DNA from: Candidatus Gastranaerophilales bacterium
GTDB taxonomy: Bacteria > Cyanobacteriota > Vampirovibrionia > Gastranaerophilales > Gastranaerophilaceae
Assembly (NCBI GenBank): GCA_944326545.1
Contig: CALVEH010000005.1
Coordinates: 1 to 64,000, forward strand
DNA: 64,000 nt
Reading direction: 5' to 3'
In this document: in pieces, positions 1 to 9,065 of the stretch
Position numbering within the stretch: the first letter of the stretch is position 1
Layout of the letters: every line of letters begins with the position of its first letter
Program-made: the position numbers and the translations under genes
The notes under the pieces: model-generated
What the model saw: the letters and a program-made list of their open reading frames with translations, nothing else
Told to the model about the DNA's origin: nothing
The model's database searches: none

Positions 1-2870
1 AGGTCTTTTGATGCTATGTAGTTGTCTGTTGTTCTGAAAGTGAAGTTACGTTCGTTTTCAGATTCTTTTGTTGTTATCAAATCTAATGTGTTGTAGATTT
101 TTTCTTTTTGAATGATTACAGAATCGTGATAGGTCTCTGTTGTACCTAAAGATATACCTTCTTCTTGTGCATAAATTGAATCATTGAATACTTCATTAGG
201 TATTATTTTTTCAAGAAAGTTTTCAACCAGTTCTGTATCCAAGTCAGAATCAATTGTAATAATGTTTATATTTTCACCCAAAGCAAGCTGTAATGATGAA
301 GAAACATCATTATTCTTTATTATCTGGAAGGTTGTTGGCTCGCTAGGGTCTGATTGGGTACCGATAAAATTAAGCATGTTAAGAGTAATTGTACCAGTTG
401 AAGTGTTTTGAGTTGTTATTGTGTCTGAAGTTTTTGCAGAAAGGTCAAGGTCAATATTAAGTTTTAAACCTTCATTTGCTGTCATTGAAACAAAATTGTA
501 GTCACGGGTTTCGTTGTTGGCTAGGTCAACTGTCACGTTTTTCGCTGTAACTTTTGCATTTTCTACATCGTTGTACAACGATACTGTGCCTGTACCGTCA
601 CCTGTTAAGGCTAGGTTATATGCATGGTCTGAGGTTTCCCAGAATTTATTTGATGATGAGTAATATGACCCGCCTGAGATTGTGTCATCTATTTGAATTT
701 TTCCGTTGTTTACAGCATTAAGTGTTAGTGCTGTATTACGTTGAATAGTTCCTGATGAATCAGCTAAGTTAGCTACATATATTGCGTTATTTTCTTTTAC
801 TCCGTTAGATTCAGTATAGTTACCTGAGATTAAAGAATTAGCATTATCGGCATTTAAGGTAAGGTCATAGTTAGTAAATATTGCCCCGCCTTTTGCCTTA
901 TCTGTACCTGTTTTAGATATAGCATGGTTGTTTAAGAAGTTATTATTTGTAAGACCGATTGTTGCTTTGCTGCTTGATGAATATATGTTGTTATATATAG
1001 CACCGCCTAGAGCGTAATTACTGTTTGATTTAGCATAGTTGCCTATAAAATCGCCTGTGATATCTCCGATTGTCACTTTATCATAACCATAGTGATAAAT
1101 CGCCCCGCCATAGGCATAAGAAGAATCAGATTGAACATAGTTGCCTATAAAATCACCTGTGATATTTCCGATTGTTCCATAGTTATAAATCGCTCCACCA
1201 GAACTACCAGCATAGTTGCCAATAAAATCGCCTGTGATAGATTCGATTGTTCCTTTATAGTTATAAATCGCACCGCCAGAGGCATATTTTGAAGTCGATT
1301 GAGCATAGTTGCCTATAAAATCGCCTGTGATATTTCCGATTGTTGCTGGTACATTAGAATCACTTGCAAAGTTATAAATCGCACCGCCAGAGGCATATTT
1401 TGAAGTCGATTGAGCATAGTTGCCTATAAAATCGCCTGTGACATTTCCTATCTCAGCAGAATTTCTGGAACCTGTTGATATATATGACGAGGAGTTTGAA
1501 ATCGCTCCGCCATAGGCAGAATCAGAATCAGATTGAGCATAGTTGCCAATAAAATCACCAACAATATCTCCTATTATTGCTGCATTCAATCTACTATCAT
1601 ATGATTTGTTGTAAATAGCTCCACCACCTACAGAATAAGAACTTTTAACATAGTTACTTATGAAGTCTCCTATGATTGTTCCGATTATAGCTGTTGAACT
1701 AGGAGAACCATAATTGTAAATAGCCCCACCACAGGTATTAGAATTAGCATAAACATTATTTGATAAGATGTGATTTCCAATAAAATCACCTATGATATTC
1801 CCGATTGTTCCATCGTAGTTATAAATCGCTCCACCATAAGTATAAATATTCTGAACTGTACCGTTTGTTAAAGCATAATTTCCTACAAAATCACCTGTGA
1901 TATTGCCGATTGTTCCATTATCATTATAAATCGCACCGCCATGGGCATAAGAAAACGAATCTGGGCCATTTGATTGAGCATAGTTGCTGATAAAATCAGC
2001 ATTTATATCGCCAAGTTTCGCACTACTACCGTTATTGTATATCGCACCTCCATATTGATTTCCTGAAGTACTGCCTGTTGTTTGACCTATAAACACACCT
2101 GTCGTAGTTTTAGAAGAATTATCCGTTGAATTGGTAAATCTTGTTTGTACATCTGATGAATTATACTTATATGTTATAGTTTGTCCTACAGGATTTGTCG
2201 GGTCTTGTTTAAATTCAAGGTTTCCATCAACATTCTTTTCCCAACCAAAGGTTAGCGTTGTATCTCCGTTTGGATTTCCGTATTCTGTTTGTTTTAATGA
2301 AACAGTATAGTACTTTGGTGTTGTTTCTATTGTTGTCACTTCTTTATACTCAACATCAGGCAATCTATCAGCTTCTGCTACTTCCTTGCCTGTTGTTGGG
2401 TCGTAATACTTTATTACCTCCTTTTTATCATAAAGAGTTATAATATTTGGTTCGTCTGCTGAGGCTGCTTCTGTCAGAGTATAAGCGGAATCTTTTAATT
2501 TGTTTGTATCATAGGTGTAGTACTTGCCCTCAGGTGTTGTATAAAGTGCTTTATCCTGTGTAGTTTCTATTAACGCTGTACTTCCTGTTGAAGAAAGCAA
2601 CTGAAGTACATCTTTGTTATCCGTTGGGGTATAGAAATACCCTTTACCACCAATTTTAACAATGATTGCGTCCTCAGGTGCTGTCACATCATCGGTGATT
2701 TCAGTTAAGTTATAAGTTGAATAATCAGTGTTCAAAAACGCTGACTGCTCCGATTTCACCCTATCCAATGTAGGCACAGGGATATCGGCAAATGCAGGCA
2801 TTGTCATCACTGACAAGACAAATGCTGCTGTTAATATCTTTGTGTTTAATTTGTTTACAAACGCGCTCAT
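1..2870 (-). CDS. Secreted Pmp-like repeat protein (partial, C-terminus beyond window)
   Basis: The frame opens at ATG 2870 after AAAGGG and runs off the left edge without a stop, so at least 956 residues are present. The first 28 residues form a signal peptide ending PAFA before Asp29. Residues up to about 275 contain short Tyr-rich modules such as KYYTYD and KYYDPTTG. A repeat region follows with 12 GGAI motifs (mostly GGAIYN) alternating with about 11 DFIGN-type FxxN motifs, in units of roughly 20-40 residues. FxxN with GGA(I/L/V) is the signature of chlamydial polymorphic membrane proteins and predicts a beta-helix passenger. A surface-exposed or autotransported adhesin is the likely role. 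No beta-barrel is visible because the 3' end is missing, so the export route is unproven. Confidence 0.8.
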   Translation of the reverse strand, partial: MSAFVNKLNTKILTAAFVLSVMTMPAFADIPVPTLDRVKSEQSAFLNTDYSTYNLTEITDDVTAPEDAIIVKIGGKGYFYTPTDNKDVLQLLSSTGSTALIETTQDKALYTTPEGKYYTYDTNKLKDSAYTLTEAASADEPNIITLYDKKEVIKYYDPTTGKEVAEADRLPDVEYKEVTTIETTPKYYTVSLKQTEYGNPNGDTTLTFGWEKNVDGNLEFKQDPTNPVGQTITYKYNSSDVQTRFTNSTDNSSKTTTGVFIGQTTGSTSGNQYGGAIYNNGSSAKLGDINADFISNYAQSNGPDSFSYAHGGAIYNDNGTIGNITGDFVGNYALTNGTVQNIYTYGGAIYNYDGTIGNIIGDFIGNHILSNNVYANSNTCGGAIYNYGSPSSTAIIGTIIGDFISNYVKSSYSVGGGAIYNKSYDSRLNAAIIGDIVGDFIGNYAQSDSDSAYGGAISNSSSYISTGSRNSAEIGNVTGDFIGNYAQSTSKYASGGAIYNFASDSNVPATIGNITGDFIGNYAQSTSKYASGGAIYNYKGTIESITGDFIGNYAGSSGGAIYNYGTIGNITGDFIGNYVQSDSSYAYGGAIYHYGYDKVTIGDITGDFIGNYAKSNSNYALGGAIYNNIYSSSSKATIGLTNNNFLNNHAISKTGTDKAKGGAIFTNYDLTLNADNANSLISGNYTESNGVKENNAIYVANLADSSGTIQRNTALTLNAVNNGKIQIDDTISGGSYYSSSNKFWETSDHAYNLALTGDGTGTVSLYNDVENAKVTAKNVTVDLANNETRDYNFVSMTANEGLKLNIDLDLSAKTSDTITTQNTSTGTITLNMLNFIGTQSDPSEPTTFQIIKNNDVSSSLQLALGENINIITIDSDLDTELVENFLEKIIPNEVFNDSIYAQEEGISLGTTETYHDSVIIQKEKIYNTLDLITTKESENERNFTFRTTDNYIASKD
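1260..1441. repeat. Exact 71-bp direct repeat inside the Pmp-like gene
   Basis: Bases 1260-1330 and 1371-1441 are identical over 71 bp, with a period of 111 bp (37 codons, in frame). Flanking units at about 1020-1240 and 1500-1960 are degenerate copies of the same module. In-frame recombination between copies could change the number of repeats in the protein. Confidence 0.85.
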
Positions 2871-3136
2871 ATTAATACCCTTTTTGATTTCAAGATATTT
2901 CGGCTAAACTAACCAAAAATAATAACCTATTTTTATAGTTCCCATTTTTTTGTTTTTTAAACAATAAAACTACTATATAATCTTGAATTAGTGTTCTTTT
3001 TAACCTATTAACAAGCTTTTACAGTTTTGTAACAGTTTTTTTAACTTATTTGTTTTAGAGAATAAATTTATTTTTACGTTTATTGAAAGATGTTTTTGTA
3101 CTAAAATTAATAGCAAAGATAATTAAGGGTAGATAA

Positions 3137-4573
3137 ATGGATAGCAATTGTCAACAGTTTACACAAAAATTTCCACAAAAATTTCATTTTATCGCAATAG
3201 GCGGTATAGGAATGAGTGGATTAGCCAAATATTTGCTTGAACTTGGCTGTCAAGTTTCGGGTTCTGATATAAAAGAAAGCAAATATACAAAAAAAGTCGA
3301 AGCATTAGGTGCAAAGGTTTATATAGGTCATGATGCAAAATATATTGAGCCGGATATGATTGTTGTTGCTTCAACAGCTATAAGAGAGGATAACCCTGAA
3401 AAGGTCAAAGCAAGAGAACTCGGGCTTGATGTTTTACACCGTTCAGATGTTTTAAAAATGATATCAGAAGGCCTTGGAAAAAAAGAAAATGAGATTCAGC
3501 AGTTTATAGGCTTTTCTGGAACCCACGGCAAAACTACAACTAGCGGTTTGTGTTCTTATGTTTTAGAAAAAGCCGGGTATGAGCCATCTTATTGTGTGGG
3601 TGGAATTATTCCTGATCTTGATACAAATGCAAAATCATCTAGCGGAAGATTTTTTGTTGCAGAATTAGACGAATCAGACGGAACAATTGTTAAATATCAT
3701 ACAAATGTGAGCGTTATTAATAACCTTGAAGTTGATCACGTAGATTTCTACAAAAACGGGTTTGATGACTTATTAAAAACTTTTCGTGTTCATTTAGACA
3801 ATATGGCAGAAGGCGGGAAAGTCATAGTAAATAAAGATTGCAACGGTATTAAAAAGCTTATTGCCGCAAATAGTGATATTAATTTCTTAACTTTTGGTAT
3901 TGATAGTTGGGATGTTGATTACACTGCAAAAAATATTCGTTTTACCGAGTTGGGGTCTGAGTTTGATGTGTATTATAAAACAACAAAGATTGTTTCAATA
4001 AAATTGAGTATCCCTGGTAAACATAATATTTATAATACTATTGCGGTTATTTCTGCTTTGCATCAAGAAGGTGTTGATTTAGAAAAAGTCAGACCACACT
4101 TTGAAACTTTCTCCGGTATGGGCAGAAGATTTCAAAAGGTCGCTGAGTTTGATGCAATAAGAATTTTTGATGATTATGCTCACCACCCAACCGAAATTAA
4201 GACAACTTTGGATAGTGCAAAACTTTGTGAAAAAAATCGACTCGTTGCGATATTCCAACCACACAGATACACGCGCCTTAAAGGTTTATGGGATGATTTC
4301 TTAAAGAGCTTTGATTCTGTTGATAAGCTTATTGTTGTTGATGTTTATTCAGCATCAGAAGATCCAATTGAAGGTGTTAATTCTAAAGCATTTGCACAAT
4401 GCTTTGAGAACAAAGATGTTACCTATGTTGGCGGAAGTATGGAAAATGCTGCACGCAAGATTTTGCCGTTATTAAAATCAGGCGATATGGTTATTACTCT
4501 TGGTGCAGGAGATGTTACGAGAATAGGTGGCGAGTTACTTAAGTTACACGAAGATACAACAGCAGGTATTTAA
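3137..4573 (+). CDS. murC: UDP-N-acetylmuramate--L-alanine ligase
   Basis: MurC is the cytoplasmic ligase that adds L-alanine to UDP-MurNAc using ATP, the first step of peptide stem assembly. The 478-residue length is normal. An N-terminal Gly-rich nucleotide motif (GGIGMSGLA) is followed by the Mur-ligase P-loop SGTHGKTTT near residue 127, then DESDG, NLEVDHVDFY and DDYAHHPTEI near residue 345. The start ATG follows AAGGGT. It is the first gene of a tight murC-murB-ddl-ftsQ run, with murB starting 3 nt after its stop, so translation is probably coupled. Identification is secure. Confidence 0.97.
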   Translation: MDSNCQQFTQKFPQKFHFIAIGGIGMSGLAKYLLELGCQVSGSDIKESKYTKKVEALGAKVYIGHDAKYIEPDMIVVASTAIREDNPEKVKARELGLDVLHRSDVLKMISEGLGKKENEIQQFIGFSGTHGKTTTSGLCSYVLEKAGYEPSYCVGGIIPDLDTNAKSSSGRFFVAELDESDGTIVKYHTNVSVINNLEVDHVDFYKNGFDDLLKTFRVHLDNMAEGGKVIVNKDCNGIKKLIAANSDINFLTFGIDSWDVDYTAKNIRFTELGSEFDVYYKTTKIVSIKLSIPGKHNIYNTIAVISALHQEGVDLEKVRPHFETFSGMGRRFQKVAEFDAIRIFDDYAHHPTEIKTTLDSAKLCEKNRLVAIFQPHRYTRLKGLWDDFLKSFDSVDKLIVVDVYSASEDPIEGVNSKAFAQCFENKDVTYVGGSMENAARKILPLLKSGDMVITLGAGDVTRIGGELLKLHEDTTAGI

Positions 4574-4575
4574 TT

Positions 4576-5484
4576 ATGGTTTGTGATTATATTGAAAATT
4601 ATGAATTAAAAAATCATACAACTTTTAAAATCGGCGGTTTGGCACAACGTGCATTTTTCCCTACTACTGTAGAAGAGCTGTGCGAACTTTTAGAGACTTT
4701 AAAAAATCCTATAGTTTTAGGTTGTTGCTCAAATGTTCTTATTTCTTCTAAAGGGGTAGAACAGGACGTCATATTAACATCAAAACTTAATAATTTTGAG
4801 TTTGAGAATAATATTGTTACAGCTCAATGTGGAGTTAAAGTTCCAATGCTGTCTAAAGCGGCAGAAGAGAAGTGCTTAAGCGGTTGTGAGTTTATGATAG
4901 GTTTCCCCGGTTCTGTTGGCGGCGCCGTTTACATGAATGCATCTGCTCATTCGCAGGCTCTTTCTGATACTTTTAAGACTTGTCGTGTTTTTGATATGGA
5001 TTCTAAAAAAGTTTTGGATTTGAACAAGGACGAGTTAAAGTTTGGGTACAGAAGTTCTGTTTTACAAGAGAAAAATTATATTTTGCTTGATGCGAAATTT
5101 GAACTCAGACCTTTGCCAAAGGAAGAAATTACTGCTGTAATGCAAAGAAATCTTGAGTTTAGAAAAGATAAGCAACCAAGTCTTGTTATGCCTAATGTGG
5201 GAAGTATTTTTAGAAATCCGCCAAACGATTCTGCCGGCAGGTTGCTGGAAAAAGCAGGTGTGAAAGGTTTGAAAGAAGGCGGTGCTCAAGTTTGGCTCGG
5301 CCATGCTAATTTTATTGTGAATGTGGAAAATGCTACATCTAAAGATGTTTCACTTCTTATAAATAAAATGTATAATATGGTAAAAGAAAAATATACCATA
5401 GAGCTTGTTCCCGAAGTCAAATATATTGGGTTAAAGAGTGAGGAAGAAGAAAAATTATGGGATACAATGTTGAACAAAAAATAG
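4576..5484 (+). CDS. murB: UDP-N-acetylenolpyruvoylglucosamine reductase
   Basis: MurB is the FAD enzyme that reduces UDP-GlcNAc-enolpyruvate with NADPH to UDP-MurNAc. Visible family signatures are NHTTFKIGG at the start, the FAD-site segments GCCSNVLIS and YMNASAH, the catalytic-Ser region GSIFRNPPNDSAGRLLEKAG near residue 209, and the C-terminal VPEVKYIG with the catalytic Glu. The 302-residue length fits the family. The next gene, ddl, starts 28 nt before the murB stop. Confidence 0.96.
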   Translation: MVCDYIENYELKNHTTFKIGGLAQRAFFPTTVEELCELLETLKNPIVLGCCSNVLISSKGVEQDVILTSKLNNFEFENNIVTAQCGVKVPMLSKAAEEKCLSGCEFMIGFPGSVGGAVYMNASAHSQALSDTFKTCRVFDMDSKKVLDLNKDELKFGYRSSVLQEKNYILLDAKFELRPLPKEEITAVMQRNLEFRKDKQPSLVMPNVGSIFRNPPNDSAGRLLEKAGVKGLKEGGAQVWLGHANFIVNVENATSKDVSLLINKMYNMVKEKYTIELVPEVKYIGLKSEEEEKLWDTMLNKK

Positions 5485-6407
5485 ATATTAATACAAAAAT
5501 AGCTGTTCTTATGGGCGGTCCTTCAAGCGAAGCTGAAGTTTCAAGACGTTCAGGCAAGAATGTGTTTAATGCATTGAAAAATCTTGGTTACAAAAATGTT
5601 GAGCTGATAGAAGTAGATAAAAATATCGCAAAAACATTACAAGACAAAGGTATAGAAATTGTTTATAACGCTATGCATGGAAGATATGGCGAAGATGGCT
5701 GTATTCAAGGAATGTTAGAGGTTATGGGAATATCATATACAGGATGTGGCGTTATGGCAAGTTCTGTTTGTATGAACAAGGAATACACCAAAAATATATT
5801 AAAAGAAGCCGGTATTCCTTTGATTAAATCAGTACTTGTTCGTAAAGACGAAGATTATAAAGATAAAATAAAAGAGCTTAAATATCCGTTTATGTTAAAA
5901 CCTGTATCAGAGGGTTCTAGCATTGGGATGTACAAAGTTAATAATCCGCAAGAGATGGAAGAGTGTTTTAAAAAAGCTCTCGAATGCGGACAAGATGTTA
6001 TGGTTGAAGAATACCTTCAAGGTAAAAGTGTTACCGTTGGAGTTTTAGAAAACGGTGATGACAAATTCGCCACTGAAATTTTAGAGTTCAGAACTAAAAC
6101 CGAGTGGTATGATTATGAGGCAAAATATACAGCAGGTATGACAGAGTTTATTTTGCCTGCAGAATTGTCAGAAGAAATGACAAAAAAAGTAAAACAAGTG
6201 GCTATTGATTCTTTTAATGCTTGTGATTGCAGAGGTGTTAGCAGAGTTGATTTTCTTGTTACAGAGGATGTTCCTTATGTGCTTGAAATTAATACAAGCC
6301 CTGGAATGACTGATTTGAGCGATTTGCCTGCTCAGTCAAAAGCTATGGGTATTGATTATGATACACTTGTTCAAATTATTTTAAACGGTGCAGGTTTAAA
6401 TAAGTAA
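5457..6407 (+). CDS. ddl: D-alanine--D-alanine ligase
   Basis: This ATP-grasp enzyme makes the D-Ala-D-Ala dipeptide for peptidoglycan. The 316 residues show the N-terminal GGPSSEAEVS, the ATP loop SEGSSIGM near residue 151, MVEEYLQGKSVTVG, and the metal/substrate motif EINTSPGMT near residue 277. The start ATG 5457 lies inside the end of murB and is preceded by GAGGAAGAAG. An internal start is possible but no better ribosome site was seen. Alanine racemase, which supplies D-Ala, is at 54230-55360. Confidence 0.96.
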   Translation: MGYNVEQKIDINTKIAVLMGGPSSEAEVSRRSGKNVFNALKNLGYKNVELIEVDKNIAKTLQDKGIEIVYNAMHGRYGEDGCIQGMLEVMGISYTGCGVMASSVCMNKEYTKNILKEAGIPLIKSVLVRKDEDYKDKIKELKYPFMLKPVSEGSSIGMYKVNNPQEMEECFKKALECGQDVMVEEYLQGKSVTVGVLENGDDKFATEILEFRTKTEWYDYEAKYTAGMTEFILPAELSEEMTKKVKQVAIDSFNACDCRGVSRVDFLVTEDVPYVLEINTSPGMTDLSDLPAQSKAMGIDYDTLVQIILNGAGLNK

Positions 6408-6416
6408 AACAACTGA

Positions 6417-7283
6417 ATGGAAAATGAAAACCAACAAAACCTAGGTGAAAACCTTAACATAGAGCGCAGGGTTAAGATAAACCAAATGCAGAGAAACGTA
6501 AGACGCAGCCAAATGGGTCTTAAGCGTTTGCGTGCTTTTTTGCGTTTTGTGATGGTTTGTTTGTTGGTTTTTGCTGCTTATAAAGTTTATAAGTTACCCC
6601 AGTGGTATTTAAATAAGAATGTGTTTAGTTCTGCAAGTAACAATGCTCTTTCTATTATTGGAAACAATATTACTCCTACTTACAGGATAATTTCTGTATT
6701 AAGACAGTATCCAGTGCCACAGCGTCCAATTTATCTTTTTGATACGACAAAGATAGAAAAAGAAATTGAAAAATTGCCTCCGGTAAAAAAAGTTTATATA
6801 AAAAGATTATGGTTCCCTGCACGACTTGGCATAATTATTGTGGAAAGACGTCCGATTTTGAGTATTTCTCCTGCTCCGGATGTTGCACCAATTGCTTTCT
6901 TTGCGGAAGGTGGTAAATTGATAGGCAGAGATTATTTACCATTAAAAAATATCAATGACACAATACTTGTTTTAACTTACGGTACAAAAGGAGATGACTA
7001 TCGTAATTGGGATGAAACAAAAATTAAGAAAATTGAAACTATTGTGCAGGCAATGGAACAGTTTTCTGGTCAAAAGGTTGAGTATATTGATATGAGAAAT
7101 CCTAAGGATATTTATATAAAAATTCCAGAGGTTAATGTTCGATTGGGAGAGCTGAACTATATGGCTTTATCCAGAATCAGAAATATTTCGGCTATACTTC
7201 CAAAATTAAAGACATTGGAAAAGAAAATTAAATACATCGATTTAAGATGGGAAGATACTCAATATATAAAATTGGAGGAATAA
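6417..7283 (+). CDS. ftsQ: Cell division protein FtsQ/DivIB family
   Basis: FtsQ is a bitopic divisome protein linking early and late division factors. The 288-residue protein has a basic cytoplasmic N-terminus (to about residue 40), one membrane segment (about 41-59) and a periplasmic region. Residues 105-150 look like a POTRA domain (LPPVKKVYIKRLWF, IIIVERRP), followed by the FtsQ-type beta domain. Its place after murC-murB-ddl is the classic position. ftsA and ftsZ do not follow, so the division cluster is cut short here. Confidence 0.85.
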   Translation: MENENQQNLGENLNIERRVKINQMQRNVRRSQMGLKRLRAFLRFVMVCLLVFAAYKVYKLPQWYLNKNVFSSASNNALSIIGNNITPTYRIISVLRQYPVPQRPIYLFDTTKIEKEIEKLPPVKKVYIKRLWFPARLGIIIVERRPILSISPAPDVAPIAFFAEGGKLIGRDYLPLKNINDTILVLTYGTKGDDYRNWDETKIKKIETIVQAMEQFSGQKVEYIDMRNPKDIYIKIPEVNVRLGELNYMALSRIRNISAILPKLKTLEKKIKYIDLRWEDTQYIKLEE

Positions 7284-7286
7284 AAA

Positions 7287-7754
7287 GTGAAAGAAAATTT
7301 TAATAGAAATAATAATCCGATAGTCCTGTTTGGAACAATGGGACGTTTGGGCTTTTTTGTTTCTAATAGTGTATTGTATATTTTGACTTCTCTTTTACTA
7401 TACTTTGGTTGTCCATCAGGTGTTGAGATGCAAAAAGAGCCGTTATTAACTCGTGATTATACGCAGCTTTTTTTAATGTTTAACAATGCACCGAAATTAG
7501 AGGTTGTAGTCTTTACTGCTGTTTTAATTGCATTGATTGTTTTTAAGTTTATTTTTGTAAAAAAGAGAATGTTGGATATAGAACAAAAAAATGTTAATGC
7601 ACTGAGAAATAGTTATGTTTTTGCTTTCTTAGTTGCTTGTATTCCTTTTTTGGCAAATTGTATTGTGCCGGTTGCCTCTAAAATGAACATGTTTTTGTTT
7701 TTTATATCTATTTTTATTACTGTATTTTTATTTTCAAAAAAAGGGGCACAATAA
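7287..7754 (+). CDS. Four-helix membrane protein, unknown function
   Basis: I do not recognise this 155-residue protein. It starts with GTG 7287, with GGAGGAA ending 6 nt upstream and the ftsQ stop 4 nt before, so it is probably co-expressed with ftsQ. Four hydrophobic stretches are visible (about residues 13-37, 68-91, 109-131 and 133-150), with little outside them. The position suggests an envelope or division accessory, but that is only inference. Confidence 0.75.
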   Translation: MKENFNRNNNPIVLFGTMGRLGFFVSNSVLYILTSLLLYFGCPSGVEMQKEPLLTRDYTQLFLMFNNAPKLEVVVFTAVLIALIVFKFIFVKKRMLDIEQKNVNALRNSYVFAFLVACIPFLANCIVPVASKMNMFLFFISIFITVFLFSKKGAQ

Positions 7755-7771
7755 AAATATAAGGTATTTTT

Positions 7772-8272
7772 ATGGTTGTCGATTGTAATTTTTTGGCATT
7801 AAATAATCCTGAAGATATATTGCCTTATCCAAGGTACAAGTCAGGTCTGTTAGATGAAGATAAAGGATACATAAAGTACGGCTATCCTTCGACTAATTAT
7901 CCTATACTTAATATGCCCTACGTTTTGGAGGATTATGAAGGAAACAAATTGCCTCCGGGACATTATCAGATAATACTTGCTCCAAACAGAAAAATGTTGT
8001 ACTTTGTTGAGTCAAATGAGATCAAGGCTTCTATTCCTGTTGCTTCGCTTGTGGAAAAAATGACATCAGAAGAAGAAGAAAGAAAAAGAATTCAGGAACA
8101 GGAAAAATTAGCTAAAAAATATAAAAATCGGCCAAGAAAACGTCCGCTTGATCAGACTGAACGTAAACGACAAGCCAGTATGGAAGCTTCTATAGATGAC
8201 TCAAATTCCAGATATTACATTTTGCACTACAAAAATGGTAATATTCAGGCTAAAGGTTATATTTTGAAATAA
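7772..8272 (+). CDS. Hypothetical soluble protein
   Basis: This 166-residue protein has no recognised family. It has no signal peptide or membrane segment. The N-terminal half is rich in Pro and Tyr (LPYPRYKSG, YPSTNYPILNMPYV). The middle is a charged helical stretch with poly-Glu/Arg (about residues 93-140), and the C-terminus has short beta-like segments (RYYILHYKNG). AAGG lies about 10 nt before the ATG. It is 17 nt after the previous gene and probably in the same transcript. Confidence 0.75.
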   Translation: MVVDCNFLALNNPEDILPYPRYKSGLLDEDKGYIKYGYPSTNYPILNMPYVLEDYEGNKLPPGHYQIILAPNRKMLYFVESNEIKASIPVASLVEKMTSEEEERKRIQEQEKLAKKYKNRPRKRPLDQTERKRQASMEASIDDSNSRYYILHYKNGNIQAKGYILK

Positions 8273-8347
8273 AGTTTATAGATTTTAACAATTCATTGTA
8301 CATCATTGTGCGATGTGAGAAAATTGCTCTTATGAAGGGGTGAGATT

Positions 8348-9064
8348 ATGCCAAAAAGATTACTTGTTGTAGATGATGATGATGAAATAAGAGAACTTTT
8401 AGAATTTGACTTATCTCATAGCGGATATCTTATAGATACAGCTTGTGACGGGATGGACGGCTTGAATAAAGCTGTTAGTAATAATTATGATTTGGTTCTT
8501 TTAGATGTGATGATGCCTAAAATGAACGGATTTGATGTTTGCAAAAATTTGAGAAAAGTTAATCCCGATGTTCCTGTTCTGTTGCTTACTGCAAAGGGTA
8601 CAATTGGTGATAAAACTCAAGGTTTTGATTGTGGTGCTGATGATTATTTGGTAAAACCTTTTGATATTCAAGAAGTTTTATTAAGAGTAAAAGCTTTATT
8701 GAGAAGAAATACTGACAATACACAAACAGATTCTTCTTTTAAACAAGAAATTTTAAAAATGGGTGATATTGAATTATTCCCTGAGTCTTTAGAAACTTCT
8801 GTTAGCGGCAAAAAAATAAAACTTACTCCAACAGAATTTGAAATATTGTATTGTCTAATGCAGCATTTTAATGATTCTGTTTCTTTGGCTGTATTGTTAG
8901 ATGAAGTTTGGGGCTATGATTCTGATGAAGACGTTAGGATGGTTAGAGTCCATGTTGGTGGATTGCGTCAGAAAATTGAACAAGATACTAAAAATCCAAA
9001 ATATTTGCATACAGTTACCAACGTTGGCTACAAACTTACTCCTATAAGTGCAACGGAAGAATAG
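8348..9064 (+). CDS. OmpR/PhoB-family response regulator
   Basis: This is a two-component DNA-binding regulator of 238 residues. The receiver domain (1-120) has the acidic cluster VVDDDDE, phospho-acceptor Asp53 in LLLDVMMP, Thr81 and Lys103 in YLVKPF. The C-terminal winged-helix domain (about 135-232) has LTPTEFEIL and VRVHVGGLRQKIE. A strong AAGGGGTGAG site precedes the ATG. The kinase gene begins 1 nt after its stop, so the two form a pair. It resembles the cyanobacterial RpaA/RpaB group, but targets cannot be deduced here. Confidence 0.93.
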   Translation: MPKRLLVVDDDDEIRELLEFDLSHSGYLIDTACDGMDGLNKAVSNNYDLVLLDVMMPKMNGFDVCKNLRKVNPDVPVLLLTAKGTIGDKTQGFDCGADDYLVKPFDIQEVLLRVKALLRRNTDNTQTDSSFKQEILKMGDIELFPESLETSVSGKKIKLTPTEFEILYCLMQHFNDSVSLAVLLDEVWGYDSDEDVRMVRVHVGGLRQKIEQDTKNPKYLHTVTNVGYKLTPISATEE

Positions 9065-9065
9065 A

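Noticed and set aside
1020-1960. Regular repeats resembling a CRISPR array
   Set aside because: Repeat units are degenerate, unequal in spacing, in frame, and translate to FxxN/GGAI protein modules on the minus strand; no cas gene is near.
3083-3107. Promoter for murC (TTGAAA and TAAAAT)
   Set aside because: The spacer is only 13 bp, too short for a sigma-70-type promoter, and no better pair was found.
8300-8316. ACATC/GATGT inverted repeat before the response regulator
   Set aside because: Only 5 bp per arm and not repeated elsewhere in the window; too weak to call an operator.
9048-9065. Upstream GTG start for the histidine kinase
   Set aside because: No ribosome site, and ATG 9066 has GGAAGA at correct distance.
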